Shown: positions 55,044-64,000 of the stretch, piece by piece
How positions within the stretch are numbered: the first letter of the stretch is position 1
Layout of the letters: each line of letters begins with the position of its first letter
Origin: Pseudomonas sp. KU43P
GTDB taxonomy: Bacteria; Pseudomonadota; Gammaproteobacteria; Pseudomonadales; Pseudomonadaceae
DNA: 64,000 nucleotides
NCBI RefSeq assembly: GCF_033095865.1
Contig: NZ_AP019365.1
Span: 4,189,501-4,253,500, forward strand
Direction of reading: 5' to 3'
The notes under the pieces: generated by a model
Databases searched by the model: none
The model's input: only the letters and a program-made list of their open reading frames with translations
Told to the model about the DNA's origin: nothing
Program-made: the position numbers and the translations under genes

Positions 55044-56329
55044 TCACCCACATGGGTTACAAATCAGTTCACTCACATAGGTGACAGTTTTTAACTGGCA
55101 AGGTCGGTTTTCGAGGATCTGACCATGCCTTGGCGAGAGCTAACACCTATGGACCTGAAATTGCTTTTCATCGCTGACTATCTCAAGGGGCCGCCCAGCT
55201 TCAGCGCCCTGTGCCAGGCTTATGAAATAAGCCGGAAGACCGGCTACAAGTGGATCGAGCGGTATGAAAAGGAAGGCCCGGCAGGGCTGGAGGAGCACAG
55301 CCGTCGCCGATTGACTCAAGACGGCGGCATCCCTCATACCGTCCGTGAGGCAATCATTGAGCTGCGTGGCCGGGGTGAGACAGAACCTGGGCCCAAGAAA
55401 ATCCAGGCTGCTTTACAGGTACGATTTCCAGATCAGGTGCCCCCGTCGAAGACGACGATCTACAACGTCCTGAAGCAAGCAGAACTCGTAAAGCCGCGCC
55501 GCCTGCGTCAGCGAGTGGCGGTTTACCCCAAGCCCCTTGAGAAAGCAGAGACGCCCAACCAGCTCTTTAGCGCCGATTACAAGGGGCAATATCTGACGGG
55601 TGCTGGAGTGTGGTGCTATCCGCTGACGATCATGGACCACGCCAGCCGCTTCTTGCTCGCGTGCCACAGCATGCCCAACACCAACTTTCAGGAAACTCAG
55701 GCGGTATTTACCAAGGTGTTCCGTGAAAATGGCTTACCCGAGCGTATTCGAACCGACAATGGCGTACCGTTTGCCAGCAAAGGGCGTGCAGGCCTTTCCC
55801 AGTTATCTATCTGGTGGCTGCGCCTAGGCATCATTCCTGAACGAATCGCACCCGGCAGGCCTGAGCAAAATGGTCGGCATGAACGTATGCATCGAACTCT
55901 TAAGAGCACTCTTCCAGCGCCACCAGCGGTAGCATGGGAAGCTCAACAGCAGCACTTTGATCGATTCGTGCAGCATTACAATCACGAGCGTTTGCACGAA
56001 GCGCTGAAACAGAAAACGCCTGCATCCTGCTATATGCCCTCACCGCGCCCGTATCCTGAAAAATTGCCTGAAATGGCCTATCCAAGTCACATTGAATGCT
56101 ACCCAGCGGACAGCTGTGGCATCTTGAATCGGCGGGGTTTGAGGATTTATGTTGGCTATGTGCTCAAGCATCAGCTCATTGGGCTGGAGCTGATCGGCGA
56201 TGGGGCGTGGGATGTCATTTTCGGTCCAATCATCCTCGGTCGTATCGATGAGCGAGATGCTATCGACGGCTATGTGACACTCAAGGTGTTACCTATGTGA
56301 GTGTACTTTTCTGTAACCCATGAGGGTGA
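55044..56329 (+). mobile_element. IS481-family insertion sequence
   Basis: The 1286-base element is bounded by imperfect inverted repeats: TCACCCACATGGGTTACA at the left and the reverse complement TCACCCTCATGGGTTACA at the right. A further shared CACTCACATAGGT lies just inside. It contains one intact transposase gene. No target duplication is visible in the flanks (left ..TATGAC, right CCGTAC..). It sits inside a larger palindromic element. Confidence 0.85.
55125..56300 (+). CDS. IS481-family transposase
   Basis: 391 residues. An N-terminal helix-turn-helix (SALCQAYEISRKTGYKWIER) is followed by an rve/DDE integrase core with D151 (SADYKGQYL), D211 (RTDNGVPF) and E247 (GRPEQNGRHERMH). The C-terminal part includes HYNHERLHEALKQKTPA, typical of the family. 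The frame is intact, so the element may still move. GAGG lies ten bases upstream of the ATG. It is the only gene in the insertion sequence. Confidence 0.93.
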   Translation: MPWRELTPMDLKLLFIADYLKGPPSFSALCQAYEISRKTGYKWIERYEKEGPAGLEEHSRRRLTQDGGIPHTVREAIIELRGRGETEPGPKKIQAALQVRFPDQVPPSKTTIYNVLKQAELVKPRRLRQRVAVYPKPLEKAETPNQLFSADYKGQYLTGAGVWCYPLTIMDHASRFLLACHSMPNTNFQETQAVFTKVFRENGLPERIRTDNGVPFASKGRAGLSQLSIWWLRLGIIPERIAPGRPEQNGRHERMHRTLKSTLPAPPAVAWEAQQQHFDRFVQHYNHERLHEALKQKTPASCYMPSPRPYPEKLPEMAYPSHIECYPADSCGILNRRGLRIYVGYVLKHQLIGLELIGDGAWDVIFGPIILGRIDERDAIDGYVTLKVLPM

Positions 56330-56331
56330 CC

Positions 56332-56609
56332 CGTACAGGCTCCCATCATCCGGCCCCTGCGCTTCGCTCCGGGGTCCCCTCGCTCCGGCGCCTTCCGGGC
56401 CCACGCGGCCTACGACTTGCTGCGCAAGTCTACATCTCGCGCCTTCGGCTTCGCCGAAGGGGTGCTTCGCACCCTGGCCCTCCAGTCACCTCCACTCGGC
56501 CTCCTGAAGTCGCACTCTGCGTTGCCTGGTCTATCGCGCACTTAGAAGCAAAAGCAAGAGCAAGAGCAAGAGCAAGAGCAAGAGCAAGAGCAAGAGCAAG
56601 AGCAAGAGC
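56332..56609. repeat. right arm of the large inverted repeat, with (AAGAGC)x9 at its outer end
   Basis: This is the inverted copy of the arm at 54528-54778, sharing for example CTCCAGTCACCTCCACTCGG and GAAGTCGCACTCTGCGTTG. The outer end has AAGAGC repeated nine times at 56556-56609 where the left arm has AAGATC (reverse complement) four times. The arm ends just before the asd terminator. Open frames across it are not genes. Confidence 0.85.
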
Positions 56610-56611
56610 AT

Positions 56612-56642
56612 AAAAAAACCCGCGCTGTCTCCAGCGCGGGTT
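56612..56642 (-). terminator. intrinsic terminator of asd
   Basis: On the minus strand the 11-bp stem AACCCGCGCTG/CAGCGCGGGTT is followed by TTTTT, 21 bases after the asd stop. It should separate asd from the element and from usg. Confidence 0.9.
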
Positions 56643-56662
56643 TCTTCAGTATCGCAGTGCGA

Positions 56663-57775
56663 TCAACGCTCCAGCAGAATCCGCAGCATGCGACGCAGCG
56701 GCTCGGCAGCGCCCCACAGCAGCTGGTCACCCACGGTGAACGCGCCCAGGTACTGGGAGCCCATGTTCAGCTTGCGCAGACGACCCACCGGGATGTTCAG
56801 GGTGCCGGTAACCTTGGTCGGTGCCAACTCCTGCATGCTGATCTCGCGCTGGTTCGGCACCAGCTTCACCCATGGGTTGTGCTGGCTGATCATGCCTTCG
56901 ATGTCGGCCAGTGGCACGTCCTTGTTCAGCTTGATGGTCAGCGCCTGGCTGTGGCAACGCATGGCACCGATGCGCACGCAGATGCCATCGACCGGAATCG
57001 GGCTCTTGAAGCGACCAAGGATCTTGTTGGTCTCGGCCTGGGCCTTCCACTCTTCACGGCTCTGCCCGTTGGGCAGTTCCTTGTCGATCCACGGAATCAG
57101 GCTGCCGGCCAGCGGCACGCCGAAGTTCTCGATCGGGAACGCTTCACCACGCATGGCTTCGGCGACTTTGCGGTCGATGTCGAGGATGGCGCTGGCCGGG
57201 TTGGCCAGGTCATCGGCGACCGCGGCGTGGATGCCACCCATCTGCTTGATCAGCTCACGCATGTTCTGCGCGCCGGCACCGGAGGCCGCCTGGTAGGTCA
57301 TGGCGCTCATCCACTCGACCAGGCCGGCTTCGAACAGGCCGCCCAGGCCCATCAGCATCAGGCTGACGGTGCAGTTGCCGCCGATGTAGTTCTTGGTACC
57401 GGCATCGAGCTGCTGGTCGATTACCTTGCGGTTGACCGGGTCGAGCACGATGACCGCGTCGTCCTGCATGCGCAGCGACGAGGCGGCGTCGATCCAGTAA
57501 CCCTGCCAGCCGGCTTCGCGCAGCTTGGGGAAGACCTCGTTGGTGTAGTCGCCGCCCTGGCAGGTCAGGATCACGTCGAGGGTCTTGAGCTCTTCAATCG
57601 AATAAGCGTCCTTGAGCGGAGCAATATCCTTGCCCACGTTCGGGCCCTGGCCACCGACATTGGAGGTGGTGAAGAACACCGGCTCAATAAGGTCGAAGTC
57701 CTGCTCCTCCAGCATCCGCTGCATGAGCACGGAACCGACCATACCGCGCCAACCGATCAGACCTACACGTTTCAT
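56663..57775 (-). CDS. asd: aspartate-semialdehyde dehydrogenase
   Basis: 370 residues, the length of the gammaproteobacterial Asd. It has the NADP motif [15 protein letters not shown], the catalytic Cys in [14 protein letters not shown] (C135), and [14 protein letters not shown]. It reduces aspartyl phosphate to the semialdehyde for lysine, threonine and methionine. AAAGG precedes the ATG. It follows leuB by 63 bases and ends at a strong terminator, so the downstream usg is likely transcribed separately. Confidence 0.97.
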   Translation of the reverse strand: MKRVGLIGWRGMVGSVLMQRMLEEQDFDLIEPVFFTTSNVGGQGPNVGKDIAPLKDAYSIEELKTLDVILTCQGGDYTNEVFPKLREAGWQGYWIDAASSLRMQDDAVIVLDPVNRKVIDQQLDAGTKNYIGGNCTVSLMLMGLGGLFEAGLVEWMSAMTYQAASGAGAQNMRELIKQMGGIHAAVADDLANPASAILDIDRKVAEAMRGEAFPIENFGVPLAGSLIPWIDKELPNGQSREEWKAQAETNKILGRFKSPIPVDGICVRIGAMRCHSQALTIKLNKDVPLADIEGMISQHNPWVKLVPNQREISMQELAPTKVTGTLNIPVGRLRKLNMGSQYLGAFTVGDQLLWGAAEPLRRMLRILLER

Positions 57776-57799
57776 CGCAACTACACCTTTGCTAAAAGT

Positions 57800-57831
57800 G
57801 GGCCGCCACCGACCAAAAACGGTGGCGGGCC
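57800..57831 (-). terminator. hairpin between leuB and asd
   Basis: A hairpin with stem CCGCCACCG/CGGTGGCGG, extended by GGCC/GCCC, lies just after the leuB stop. On the minus strand it is followed by ACTTTTAGC, a weak T-run. It may attenuate rather than fully stop transcription into asd. Confidence 0.5.
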
Positions 57832-57838
57832 AGAGAGA

Positions 57839-58921
57839 TTACAGATTCCGCAGCGCTGCGACTACTGCGTCGCCCATTTCCTGCGTGCCTACTTTATTAC
57901 AGCCTGCCGACCAGATGTCACCGGTACGCAGGCCTTGGTCCAGCACCAGGCTCACGGCCTGCTCGATGGCCTCGGCTGCGGCGTGCTGGTTGAAGCTGTA
58001 ACGCAGCATCATCGACACCGACAGGATGGTCGCCAACGGGTTGGCGATACCCTGCCCGGCGATGTCCGGCGCCGAACCGTGGCAAGGCTCGTACATACCC
58101 TTGTTGTTGGCATCCAGCGACGCCGAAGGCAGCATGCCGATGGAACCGGTGAGCATGGAAGCTTCATCCGACAGGATGTCACCGAACATGTTGTCGGTCA
58201 CCATCACATCGAACTGCTTGGGTGCGCGCACCAGTTGCATGGCGGCGTTGTCCACGTACATGTGGCTCAGTTCGATATCCGGGTAGTCCTTGGCCACGTC
58301 TTCGACCACTTCACGCCACAGCTGGCTGGACGCAAGCACGTTGGCCTTGTCCACCGAGCACAGCTTCTTGCCGCGTACGCGCGCCATGTCGAAGCCGACA
58401 CGGGCGATACGGCGCACTTCGCTTTCGCTGTAAGGCAAGGTGTCGTAGGCCTGGCGCTCGCCACCTTCGAGTTCGCGCTGGCCGCGCGGTGCACCGAAGT
58501 AGATGCCGCCGGTCAGCTCACGGACGATGAGGATATCCAGGCCCGAGACGATTTCCGGCTTCAGCGAGGAGGCATCAGCCAGTTGCGGATAGAGAATGGC
58601 CGGGCGCAGGTTGGCGAACAGGCCCAGTTGCGAACGGATCTTCAGCAGGCCGCGCTCCGGGCGGATGTCACGCTCGATCTTGTCCCATTTCGGGCCACCG
58701 ACGGCGCCCAGCAGCACGGCATCGGCCTTGCGCGCACGCTCCAGGGTCTCGTCAGCCAGTGGCACGCCGTGCTTGTCGATGGCTGCGCCACCGATCACGT
58801 CGTGCTCAAGGCTGACGCCGAGCTGGAACTTGTCGTTGGCCAGCTCCAGCACCTTGACCGCTTCGGCCATGATTTCCGGGCCAATACCATCACCTGGGAG
58901 AATCAGAATCTGCTTGCTCAT
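57839..58921 (-). CDS. leuB: 3-isopropylmalate dehydrogenase
   Basis: 360 residues, with [17 protein letters not shown], the substrate-binding [29 protein letters not shown], and the metal-ligand part [20 protein letters not shown]. It oxidises 3-isopropylmalate in leucine synthesis. GAGGA lies upstream of the ATG. A methyltransferase gene separates it from leuCD. Confidence 0.97.
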   Translation of the reverse strand: MSKQILILPGDGIGPEIMAEAVKVLELANDKFQLGVSLEHDVIGGAAIDKHGVPLADETLERARKADAVLLGAVGGPKWDKIERDIRPERGLLKIRSQLGLFANLRPAILYPQLADASSLKPEIVSGLDILIVRELTGGIYFGAPRGQRELEGGERQAYDTLPYSESEVRRIARVGFDMARVRGKKLCSVDKANVLASSQLWREVVEDVAKDYPDIELSHMYVDNAAMQLVRAPKQFDVMVTDNMFGDILSDEASMLTGSIGMLPSASLDANNKGMYEPCHGSAPDIAGQGIANPLATILSVSMMLRYSFNQHAAAEAIEQAVSLVLDQGLRTGDIWSAGCNKVGTQEMGDAVVAALRNL

Positions 58922-58975
58922 GCTTTCCTCTATCCATTCAAGCGATGCGGCCGGTTCGGCCGCACCGAAAAAAAC

Positions 58976-59740
58976 TTAGCGCTCGGCCCACAACACGATG
59001 ACATCGGTGCTGAACGAGCCATCGGTTTCGATCTGGTAATACTGCCGCACTTCTTCGCCCATCGCCTGTTGCAACTGGCGAATCGCCACGCGCAGCGGTT
59101 CGGGCGTGCGCATACGCTCCACCCACGACGCCCACTCCAGGCGCAGGCGCTGGCGCGTGTGGCTGCGCACGTGCAGGCCGGCCTCGCTGACCAGGCGCTG
59201 CCACTGGGCAGCAGAATAATCGCGCACGTGGCTGGTGTCGCGCAGCACTTCCACCGACTGCAAGTAGGTGTCGAGCAGCGGGCTGCCCGGCGACATCACG
59301 TCGATGAACGCCGCAACCCCACCCGGCTTGAGCACCCGGCGCACTTCACGCAAGGCCAGGCCAACATCGCTCCAGTGGTGCGCCGAGTAACGGCTGAAGA
59401 CGAAGTCGAACGACGCATCGGCGAACGGCAGGCGCTCGGCGGCGCCATGGGCGGTCTTGATGTTGCCCAGGCCACGCTCGGTAGCTGCGCTGGCCACTAC
59501 GTCGAGCATCGCTTGCGACAGATCGTAGGCGACCACTTCGGCGACCAGCGGTGCGACGTGGAAGCTGACGTGACCGGCACCACACCCCAGGTCCAGCACG
59601 CGGGCGCTGCCCTGCCCTGCCAGCTCTGCCTGCAGCAGGGCGAATTCGCTGCCTTGGGCATGCACGGCGCTGCTGAGGTAGGCATTGGCCTGTTCGCCGA
59701 ACTGGCGTTGGACCACATCGGTGTGGGTAGTGCTGGTCAT
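58976..59740 (-). CDS. class I SAM-dependent methyltransferase
   Basis: 254 residues from MTSTTHTDVVQRQFGEQA at 59740, with AAGGA upstream. The SAM-binding motif VLDLGCGAGHVSFHVAPL, the acidic strand end VVAYDLSQAMLDVV, and PFADASFDFVFSRYSAHHWSD are typical of the UbiE/BioC-like class. The substrate is not known. It lies between leuD and leuB; the position is common in Pseudomonas, but a role in leucine synthesis is not implied by the sequence. Confidence 0.9.
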   Translation of the reverse strand: MTSTTHTDVVQRQFGEQANAYLSSAVHAQGSEFALLQAELAGQGSARVLDLGCGAGHVSFHVAPLVAEVVAYDLSQAMLDVVASAATERGLGNIKTAHGAAERLPFADASFDFVFSRYSAHHWSDVGLALREVRRVLKPGGVAAFIDVMSPGSPLLDTYLQSVEVLRDTSHVRDYSAAQWQRLVSEAGLHVRSHTRQRLRLEWASWVERMRTPEPLRVAIRQLQQAMGEEVRQYYQIETDGSFSTDVIVLWAER

Positions 59741-59773
59741 GGGGTGTTCCTTCTGGTTTGAGGCTGCTTGTAC

Positions 59774-59868
59774 GGCCGCTATCGCCGGCAAGCCGGCGCC
59801 CACAGAAACCCCACGCGCCCAAAGCGCTGTGCAGTACCTGTGGGAGCCGGCTTGCCGGCGATGAGGCC
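59774..59868. repeat. REP pair (inverted)
   Basis: Inverted REPs at 59774-59803 and 59840-59868, 36 bases apart, between leuD and the methyltransferase gene. They lie inside an otherwise continuous leu unit and could influence transcript stability. Confidence 0.9.
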
Positions 59869-59888
59869 AGCAAACCCAATTACATCAT

Positions 59889-60533
59889 TCAGGCATCACG
59901 AAACAACCAAGGCTGCCCGGCGCGGTGCTTGCCTTCGAAGGCCTTGATCGCATCGCTGTCCTGCAGGGTCAGGCCGATGTCGTCGAGGCCATTGAGCAGG
60001 CAATGCTTGCGGAAGGCGTCGATCTCGAAATGCAGCACCTTGCCATCCGGACGGGTCACCGCCTGCGCCTGCAGGTCAATGGTCAGCTGGTAGCCCGGGC
60101 TGGCTTCGACCTGCTTGAACAACTCGTCGACTTCCTCATCGCTGAGGATGATCGGCAACAGGCCGTTCTTGAAGCTGTTGTTGAAAAAGATGTCGGCGAA
60201 GCTCGGCGCGATCACGCTGCGGAAGCCGTACTCGTCCAATGCCCACGGTGCGTGCTCACGGCTCGAACCGCAGCCGAAGTTCTCCCGCGCCAGCAGGACG
60301 CTGGCACCCTGGTAACGCGCGTGGTTGAGCACGAAGTCCTGGTTCAGCGGGCGCTTGCTGTTGTCCTGGTAGGGCTGGCCCACATCCAGGTAGCGCCACT
60401 CGTCGAACAGGTTCGGGCCGAAGCCGGTGCGCTTGATCGACTTGAGAAACTGCTTGGGAATGATCTGGTCGGTATCGACGTTGGCACGATCCAACGGGGC
60501 GACAAGGCCAGTGTGCTGGGTAAAGGCTTTCAT
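59889..60533 (-). CDS. leuD: isopropylmalate isomerase small subunit
   Basis: 214 residues from [20 protein letters not shown], whose ATG overlaps the leuC stop (ATGA). Motifs [32 protein letters not shown] and [20 protein letters not shown] define LeuD. It completes the LeuCD aconitase-type enzyme. Extra codons upstream to 60728 are read within leuC in another frame. Confidence 0.97.
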   Translation of the reverse strand: MKAFTQHTGLVAPLDRANVDTDQIIPKQFLKSIKRTGFGPNLFDEWRYLDVGQPYQDNSKRPLNQDFVLNHARYQGASVLLARENFGCGSSREHAPWALDEYGFRSVIAPSFADIFFNNSFKNGLLPIILSDEEVDELFKQVEASPGYQLTIDLQAQAVTRPDGKVLHFEIDAFRKHCLLNGLDDIGLTLQDSDAIKAFEGKHRAGQPWLFRDA

Positions 60534-61963
60534 GCTGCGCTCCCTTGGATCAACTCGCGGACATCGATGAAGTGGCCAGTTACCGCGGCAGCGGCGGCCA
60601 TGGCCGGGCTGACCAGGTGAGTACGACCACCGGCGCCCTGACGGCCTTCGAAGTTGCGGTTGGAGGTGGACGCGCAATGCTCGCCGCTTTCCAGGCGGTC
60701 CGGGTTCATGGCCAGGCACATCGAGCAACCCGGCTCACGCCATTCGAAACCGGCTTCGAGGAAGACCTTGTCCAGGCCTTCACGCTCGGCCTGGGCCTTG
60801 ACCAGGCCGGAGCCCGGTACTACCAGCGCCTGCTTGACGTTGGCAGCGACCTTGCGGCCTTTGGCGATTTCCGCGGCAGCGCGCAGGTCTTCGATACGCG
60901 AGTTGGTGCACGACCCGATGAACACGCGGTCGAGCTTGATATCGGTGATCGCCTGGTTGGCATCCAGGCCCATGTACTTGAGGGCGCGCTCGATCGAGCC
61001 ACGCTTGATCAAGTCAGGTTCGGCAGCCGGGTCCGGTACACGCTGGTCGACGGCCAGGACCATCTCGGGCGAAGTGCCCCAGCTCACCTGCGGCTTGATC
61101 TGCGCGGCATCCAGTTCAACCACGGTGTCGAATACCGCATCGGCATCCGAAACCAGGCCTTTCCAAGCCTCGGCAGCCTGTTTCCACTGCTCGCCCTTGG
61201 GCGCATACGGGCGGCCTTCGACATAGGCGATGGTGGTGTCATCCACTGCCACGAGGCCGACACGGGCACCGGCTTCGATCGACATGTTGCAGATGGTCAT
61301 GCGGCCTTCCATCGACAACTCGCGGATGGCGCTGCCGGCGAACTCCATGGCGTGGCCGTTGCCACCGGCAGTGCCGATCTTGCCGATCACGGCGAGAACG
61401 ATGTCTTTGGCGGTGACGCCGGCCGGCAACTGGCCTTCGACCCGCACCAGCATGTTCTTCATCTTCTTGGCGACCAGGCATTGGGTGGCGAGCACGTGCT
61501 CGACCTCGGAGGTGCCGATGCCATGGGCCAAGGCACCGAAGGCGCCATGGGTGGAGGTGTGCGAGTCGCCGCAGACCACGGTCATGCCTGGCAAGGTAGC
61601 GCCCTGCTCCGGGCTGATGACGTGGACGATGCCCTGGCGCACGTCGTTCATCTTGAATTCGACGATGCCGTATTCGTCACAGTTTTCATCGAGGGTCTGC
61701 ACCTGCAGGCGCGACACCTGGTCGACGATGGCCTCGATGCCGCCCTTGCGTTCCGGCGTGGTCGGCACGTTGTGGTCGGGGGTGGCGATGTTGGCGTCGA
61801 TGCGCCATGGCTGGCGTTTGGCCAGGCGCAGGCCTTCGAAGGCCTGCGGCGACGTCACTTCATGGATGATGTGGCGGTCGATGTAGATCAAGGACGAGCC
61901 GTCATCACGGCGCTTGACCTCATGAGCTTCCCAGAGTTTGTCGTAGAGCGTTTTGCCAGCCAT
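60530..61963 (-). CDS. leuC: isopropylmalate isomerase large subunit
   Basis: 477 residues from [16 protein letters not shown] at 61963, with GAGGA eight bases upstream. It has [36 protein letters not shown], and the iron-sulfur cysteines in [12 protein letters not shown] and [13 protein letters not shown]. It binds a 4Fe-4S cluster and works with LeuD. It is divergent from the LysR gene, which is a plausible regulator. Confidence 0.97.
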   Translation of the reverse strand: MAGKTLYDKLWEAHEVKRRDDGSSLIYIDRHIIHEVTSPQAFEGLRLAKRQPWRIDANIATPDHNVPTTPERKGGIEAIVDQVSRLQVQTLDENCDEYGIVEFKMNDVRQGIVHVISPEQGATLPGMTVVCGDSHTSTHGAFGALAHGIGTSEVEHVLATQCLVAKKMKNMLVRVEGQLPAGVTAKDIVLAVIGKIGTAGGNGHAMEFAGSAIRELSMEGRMTICNMSIEAGARVGLVAVDDTTIAYVEGRPYAPKGEQWKQAAEAWKGLVSDADAVFDTVVELDAAQIKPQVSWGTSPEMVLAVDQRVPDPAAEPDLIKRGSIERALKYMGLDANQAITDIKLDRVFIGSCTNSRIEDLRAAAEIAKGRKVAANVKQALVVPGSGLVKAQAEREGLDKVFLEAGFEWREPGCSMCLAMNPDRLESGEHCASTSNRNFEGRQGAGGRTHLVSPAMAAAAAVTGHFIDVRELIQGSAA

Positions 61964-62020
61964 CAGACTGTTCCTCATCAGCGTCTTTCTATGCCAAAGA
62001 CCCCTTGGCTTGTACGGACG

Positions 62021-62049
62021 ATGCTATGGCGATAGATTGAATAACTCAA
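62021..62049 (-). promoter_or_regulatory. candidate sigma-70 promoter for leuC
   Basis: On the minus strand TTGAGT (62049-62044) is separated by 17 bases from TAGCAT (62026-62021). The spacing is ideal and the hexamers are near consensus. A dyad TTATGCTTTGGATAA at 62061-62075 has the T-N11-A form of a LysR site and lies close to the LysR gene start. Confidence 0.4.
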
Positions 62050-62093
62050 ATTCATAATTTTTATGCTTTGGATAACCAACAGGAATTCTAACC

Positions 62094-62972
62094 ATGGACT
62101 TGGCCAACCTCAGCGCCTTTATCGCCATTGCCGAAACCGGCAGCTTCTCCGGCGCCGCCGAACGCCTTTTCCTGACTCAGCCAGCCATCAGCAAACGCAT
62201 CGCTGGGCTGGAGCAGCAACTGGATGTGCGCCTGTTCGATCGCCTCGGCCGTGAAGTGACCCTGACCGAAGCGGGCCGGGCACTGTTGCCTCGCGCCTAT
62301 CAGATCCTCAACGTGCTCGATGATACGCGTCGCGCACTGACCAATTTGACCGGTGCAGTGGGGGGACGCTTGACCCTGGCCACCAGCCATCATATCGGCC
62401 TACACCGTTTGCCCCCGCTATTACGTGCATTTACTCGGCAGTACCCCTCGGTGGCGTTGGATATTCAGTTCCTAGATTCGGAAGCGGCCTACGACGAAAT
62501 CCTTCATGGCCGCGCCGAAATTGCCGTCATCACCCTCGCCCCAGAGCCCCACCACCTGGTCAAGGCCGTGCCGGTGTGGGACGACGCCCTGGATTTCGTC
62601 GCCGCCCCGGAACACCCGCTGGCCAGCAACCAGCAGGTCAGCCTGGCCGACGTTGCACGCCACCCGGCGGTGTTTCCGGGCGGCAATACCTTTACCCACC
62701 ATATCGTCCAACGCCTGTTCGAAAGCCAGGGCCTGACACCGAACATCGCCATGAGCACCAACTACCTGGAAACCATCAAGATGATGGTTTCCATCGGCCT
62801 GGCCTGGAGCGTGCTGCCCCGCACCATGCTCGATGATCAGGTTGCACCCATCGCTTTGCCCGGCATACAGCTGTCGCGCCAGCTAGGCTACATTCTGCAC
62901 AAGGAGCGAACGCTATCGAATGCGGCCAGGGCCTTCATGGCCCTGCTCGACAGCCATGCAGGGTCCGCCTGA
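62094..62972 (+). CDS. LysR family transcriptional regulator
   Basis: 292 residues. The N-terminal helix-turn-helix is typical: FIAIAETGSFSGAAERLFLT, QPAISKRIAGLEQQL, and RLGREVTLTEAG. The C-terminal part is the periplasmic-binding-like sensor (HHIGLHRLPPLLRAFTRQYP). It is transcribed away from leuC with a 130-base gap, so it is likely to regulate the leu genes, although the effector is not known. AGGA precedes the ATG. Confidence 0.92.
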   Translation: MDLANLSAFIAIAETGSFSGAAERLFLTQPAISKRIAGLEQQLDVRLFDRLGREVTLTEAGRALLPRAYQILNVLDDTRRALTNLTGAVGGRLTLATSHHIGLHRLPPLLRAFTRQYPSVALDIQFLDSEAAYDEILHGRAEIAVITLAPEPHHLVKAVPVWDDALDFVAAPEHPLASNQQVSLADVARHPAVFPGGNTFTHHIVQRLFESQGLTPNIAMSTNYLETIKMMVSIGLAWSVLPRTMLDDQVAPIALPGIQLSRQLGYILHKERTLSNAARAFMALLDSHAGSA

Positions 62973-63033
62973 CCGGTCGTCAGCTCGGCATTTCCAACTC
63001 AAGGACGCGTCAAACGCCAAAGGTCTGGTACCA

Positions 63034-64000
63034 ATGCCCAAATCAGCAAACCGCTTTCCGCGCCTGCCGCGTATCCCTGCGGCCGACCCCCAGGAATCCG
63101 AGCAAGCCTGGCAGAACGCTCCACAGCTGCTGGCCGCGCTCAACGGCGCACGCCTGGGCGCTTGGCTGTGGGATATCGAGACCGGCCGGGTCAGTTGGTC
63201 ACGCGGCACCCAGGCGCTGTTCGGCTTCGACCCTCAGCGCCCGCTGCCCAACGACATCGACTACCTCGACCTGCTGCCCGAGGAAGACCGTGCCCGCACC
63301 CGTCAACTGTTCCAGGCGGTAGTCAACGGCGAGCCAGTGGAGCAAGCCATGCGCCACCGTATTCGCTGGCCGGATGGCAGCCTGCACTGGCTCGAGATCA
63401 ACGGTAGCCTGACCCACGATCGCCAGGGCCGGCGCCAGATGATTGGGGTGATCCGCGAAATCACCCGCCAACGCGAACGAGAAACCGCGTTGATCAACTC
63501 GGAAAAGCGCTTTGCTACCCTGTTTCACCTAAGCCCCAATGCGATCCTGCTGACGCGGCGTAACGACGGCATGATCTTCGAGGTCAACCAGCACTTCGAA
63601 GACATGTTCGGCTGGCCCGGCAGCCAGGTGATCGGCAAGACCAGCCTGGAACTAGGGCTGTGGGTACACCCCGAACAGCGCCACCAGATTCTCGAAGCGA
63701 CCCGCGCCAGCGGCGGCCCGCTGAGCATGGAGGTGCAGTTTCGCGCCAGCAACGGCAAGCTCCACGACGGCATCCTCTGCACCCAGGGCATCGAACTGGA
63801 AGGCGTGACCTTCCTGCTAAGCACTTTCGTCGACACCTCCGAACGCAAGCGCGCCGAGCAGGCACTCAAGGACAGCCAGGAACGCCTGGACCTGGCCCTG
63901 GATTCGGCGCAACTGGGCACCTGGGACTGGCACATACCCAGCGGCATGCTCTACGGCTCGGCGCGGGCCGCGCAACTGCACGGCCTGGATCCGATCCCCT
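63034..64000 (+). CDS. multi-PAS sensor protein, 3' end outside window
   Basis: The frame starts MPKSANRFPRLPRIP at 63034 with AAAGG upstream and stays open to the last base (322 codons). It contains successive PAS units: GARLGAWLWDIETGRVSWS, then RIRWPDGSLHWLEINGSL and IGVIREITRQRERE (PAC). A second unit is FATLFHLSPNAILLTRR with STFVDTSERKRAEQAL, and a third begins LDLALDSAQLGTWDWHIPSG. There are no membrane helices in the visible part. The output domain (kinase or GGDEF/EAL) lies beyond the window, so the activity cannot be stated. Confidence 0.85.
   Translation, partial: MPKSANRFPRLPRIPAADPQESEQAWQNAPQLLAALNGARLGAWLWDIETGRVSWSRGTQALFGFDPQRPLPNDIDYLDLLPEEDRARTRQLFQAVVNGEPVEQAMRHRIRWPDGSLHWLEINGSLTHDRQGRRQMIGVIREITRQRERETALINSEKRFATLFHLSPNAILLTRRNDGMIFEVNQHFEDMFGWPGSQVIGKTSLELGLWVHPEQRHQILEATRASGGPLSMEVQFRASNGKLHDGILCTQGIELEGVTFLLSTFVDTSERKRAEQALKDSQERLDLALDSAQLGTWDWHIPSGMLYGSARAAQLHGLDPIP

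Noticed and set aside
56657-59761. 1034-codon open frame on the plus strand
   Set aside because: It lies opposite asd, leuB and the methyltransferase gene, all of which have clear family motifs. It is a GC-bias shadow.

Overview
The window is high-GC chromosomal DNA from a fluorescent Pseudomonas, most probably of the P. putida group. The gene order leuC-leuD-methyltransferase-leuB-asd-usg-fimV-truA-trpF-accD-folC-dedD-cvpA-purF-metZ is typical of that genus, and the intergenic spaces carry the Pseudomonas REP palindrome (core GAGCCGGCTTGCCGGC). Nothing indicates a plasmid or phage.

Layout. 1-4141: three overlapping genes for BatA-, BatB/TPR- and BatD-type envelope proteins. 4370-4801: a DUF2628 membrane protein. 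5130-14102: an AT-richer accessory island on the minus strand, read vgrG, a DcrB-like gene, an eagR chaperone gene, rhs with a nuclease-like tip, a SUKH immunity gene, a broken toxin-tip fragment, and a SUFU-type orphan immunity gene. It is an orphan type VI secretion effector cluster without core T6SS genes. 14520-19989: sbcD-sbcC-GST. 20101-25480: a small secreted protein, a lactonase-like propeller, a DUF5629 protein, an RND/MMPL exporter and a YCF48-like propeller. 25757-32265: a compact minus-strand run nadK, metallophosphoesterase, rhomboid, yeaC-like, DUF2797, pepN. 32355-40582: DUF1853, cytochrome b561, a PLP enzyme, fadH, a nitrilase-fold protein lacking its cysteine, an AraC regulator, a 28-codon small gene and a lipoprotein. 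40772-41396: tRNA-Val and three tRNA-Asp genes. 41605-54447: SDR, metZ, purF, cvpA, dedD, folC, accD, trpF, truA, fimV and an Asd-like usg. 54528-56609: a large nested inverted-repeat element holding an IS481-family insertion sequence, lying between usg and the true asd. 56663-62972: asd, leuB, methyltransferase, leuD, leuC and a divergent LysR gene. 63034 to the right edge: a PAS-domain sensor cut by the window.

How it works together. The leu genes catalyse leucine synthesis from isopropylmalate. asd and metZ feed aspartate-family amino acids and methionine. purF, folC, trpF and accD are housekeeping biosynthesis genes. The T6SS island is a self-contained weapon: VgrG spike, PAAR-Rhs effector, chaperone(s), toxin tip and matching immunity, with an older immunity module retained downstream.

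Most notable: the Rhs effector carries an exact prePAAR motif and sits behind two DcrB-like genes; a perfect 25-bp inverted repeat lies at the edge of the broken toxin tip; a nested palindromic element sits between asd and usg; REP half-sites have been amplified in tandem at two loci; and one REP lies in frame inside the rhomboid gene. All functional calls come from reading motifs and context; no searches were run.
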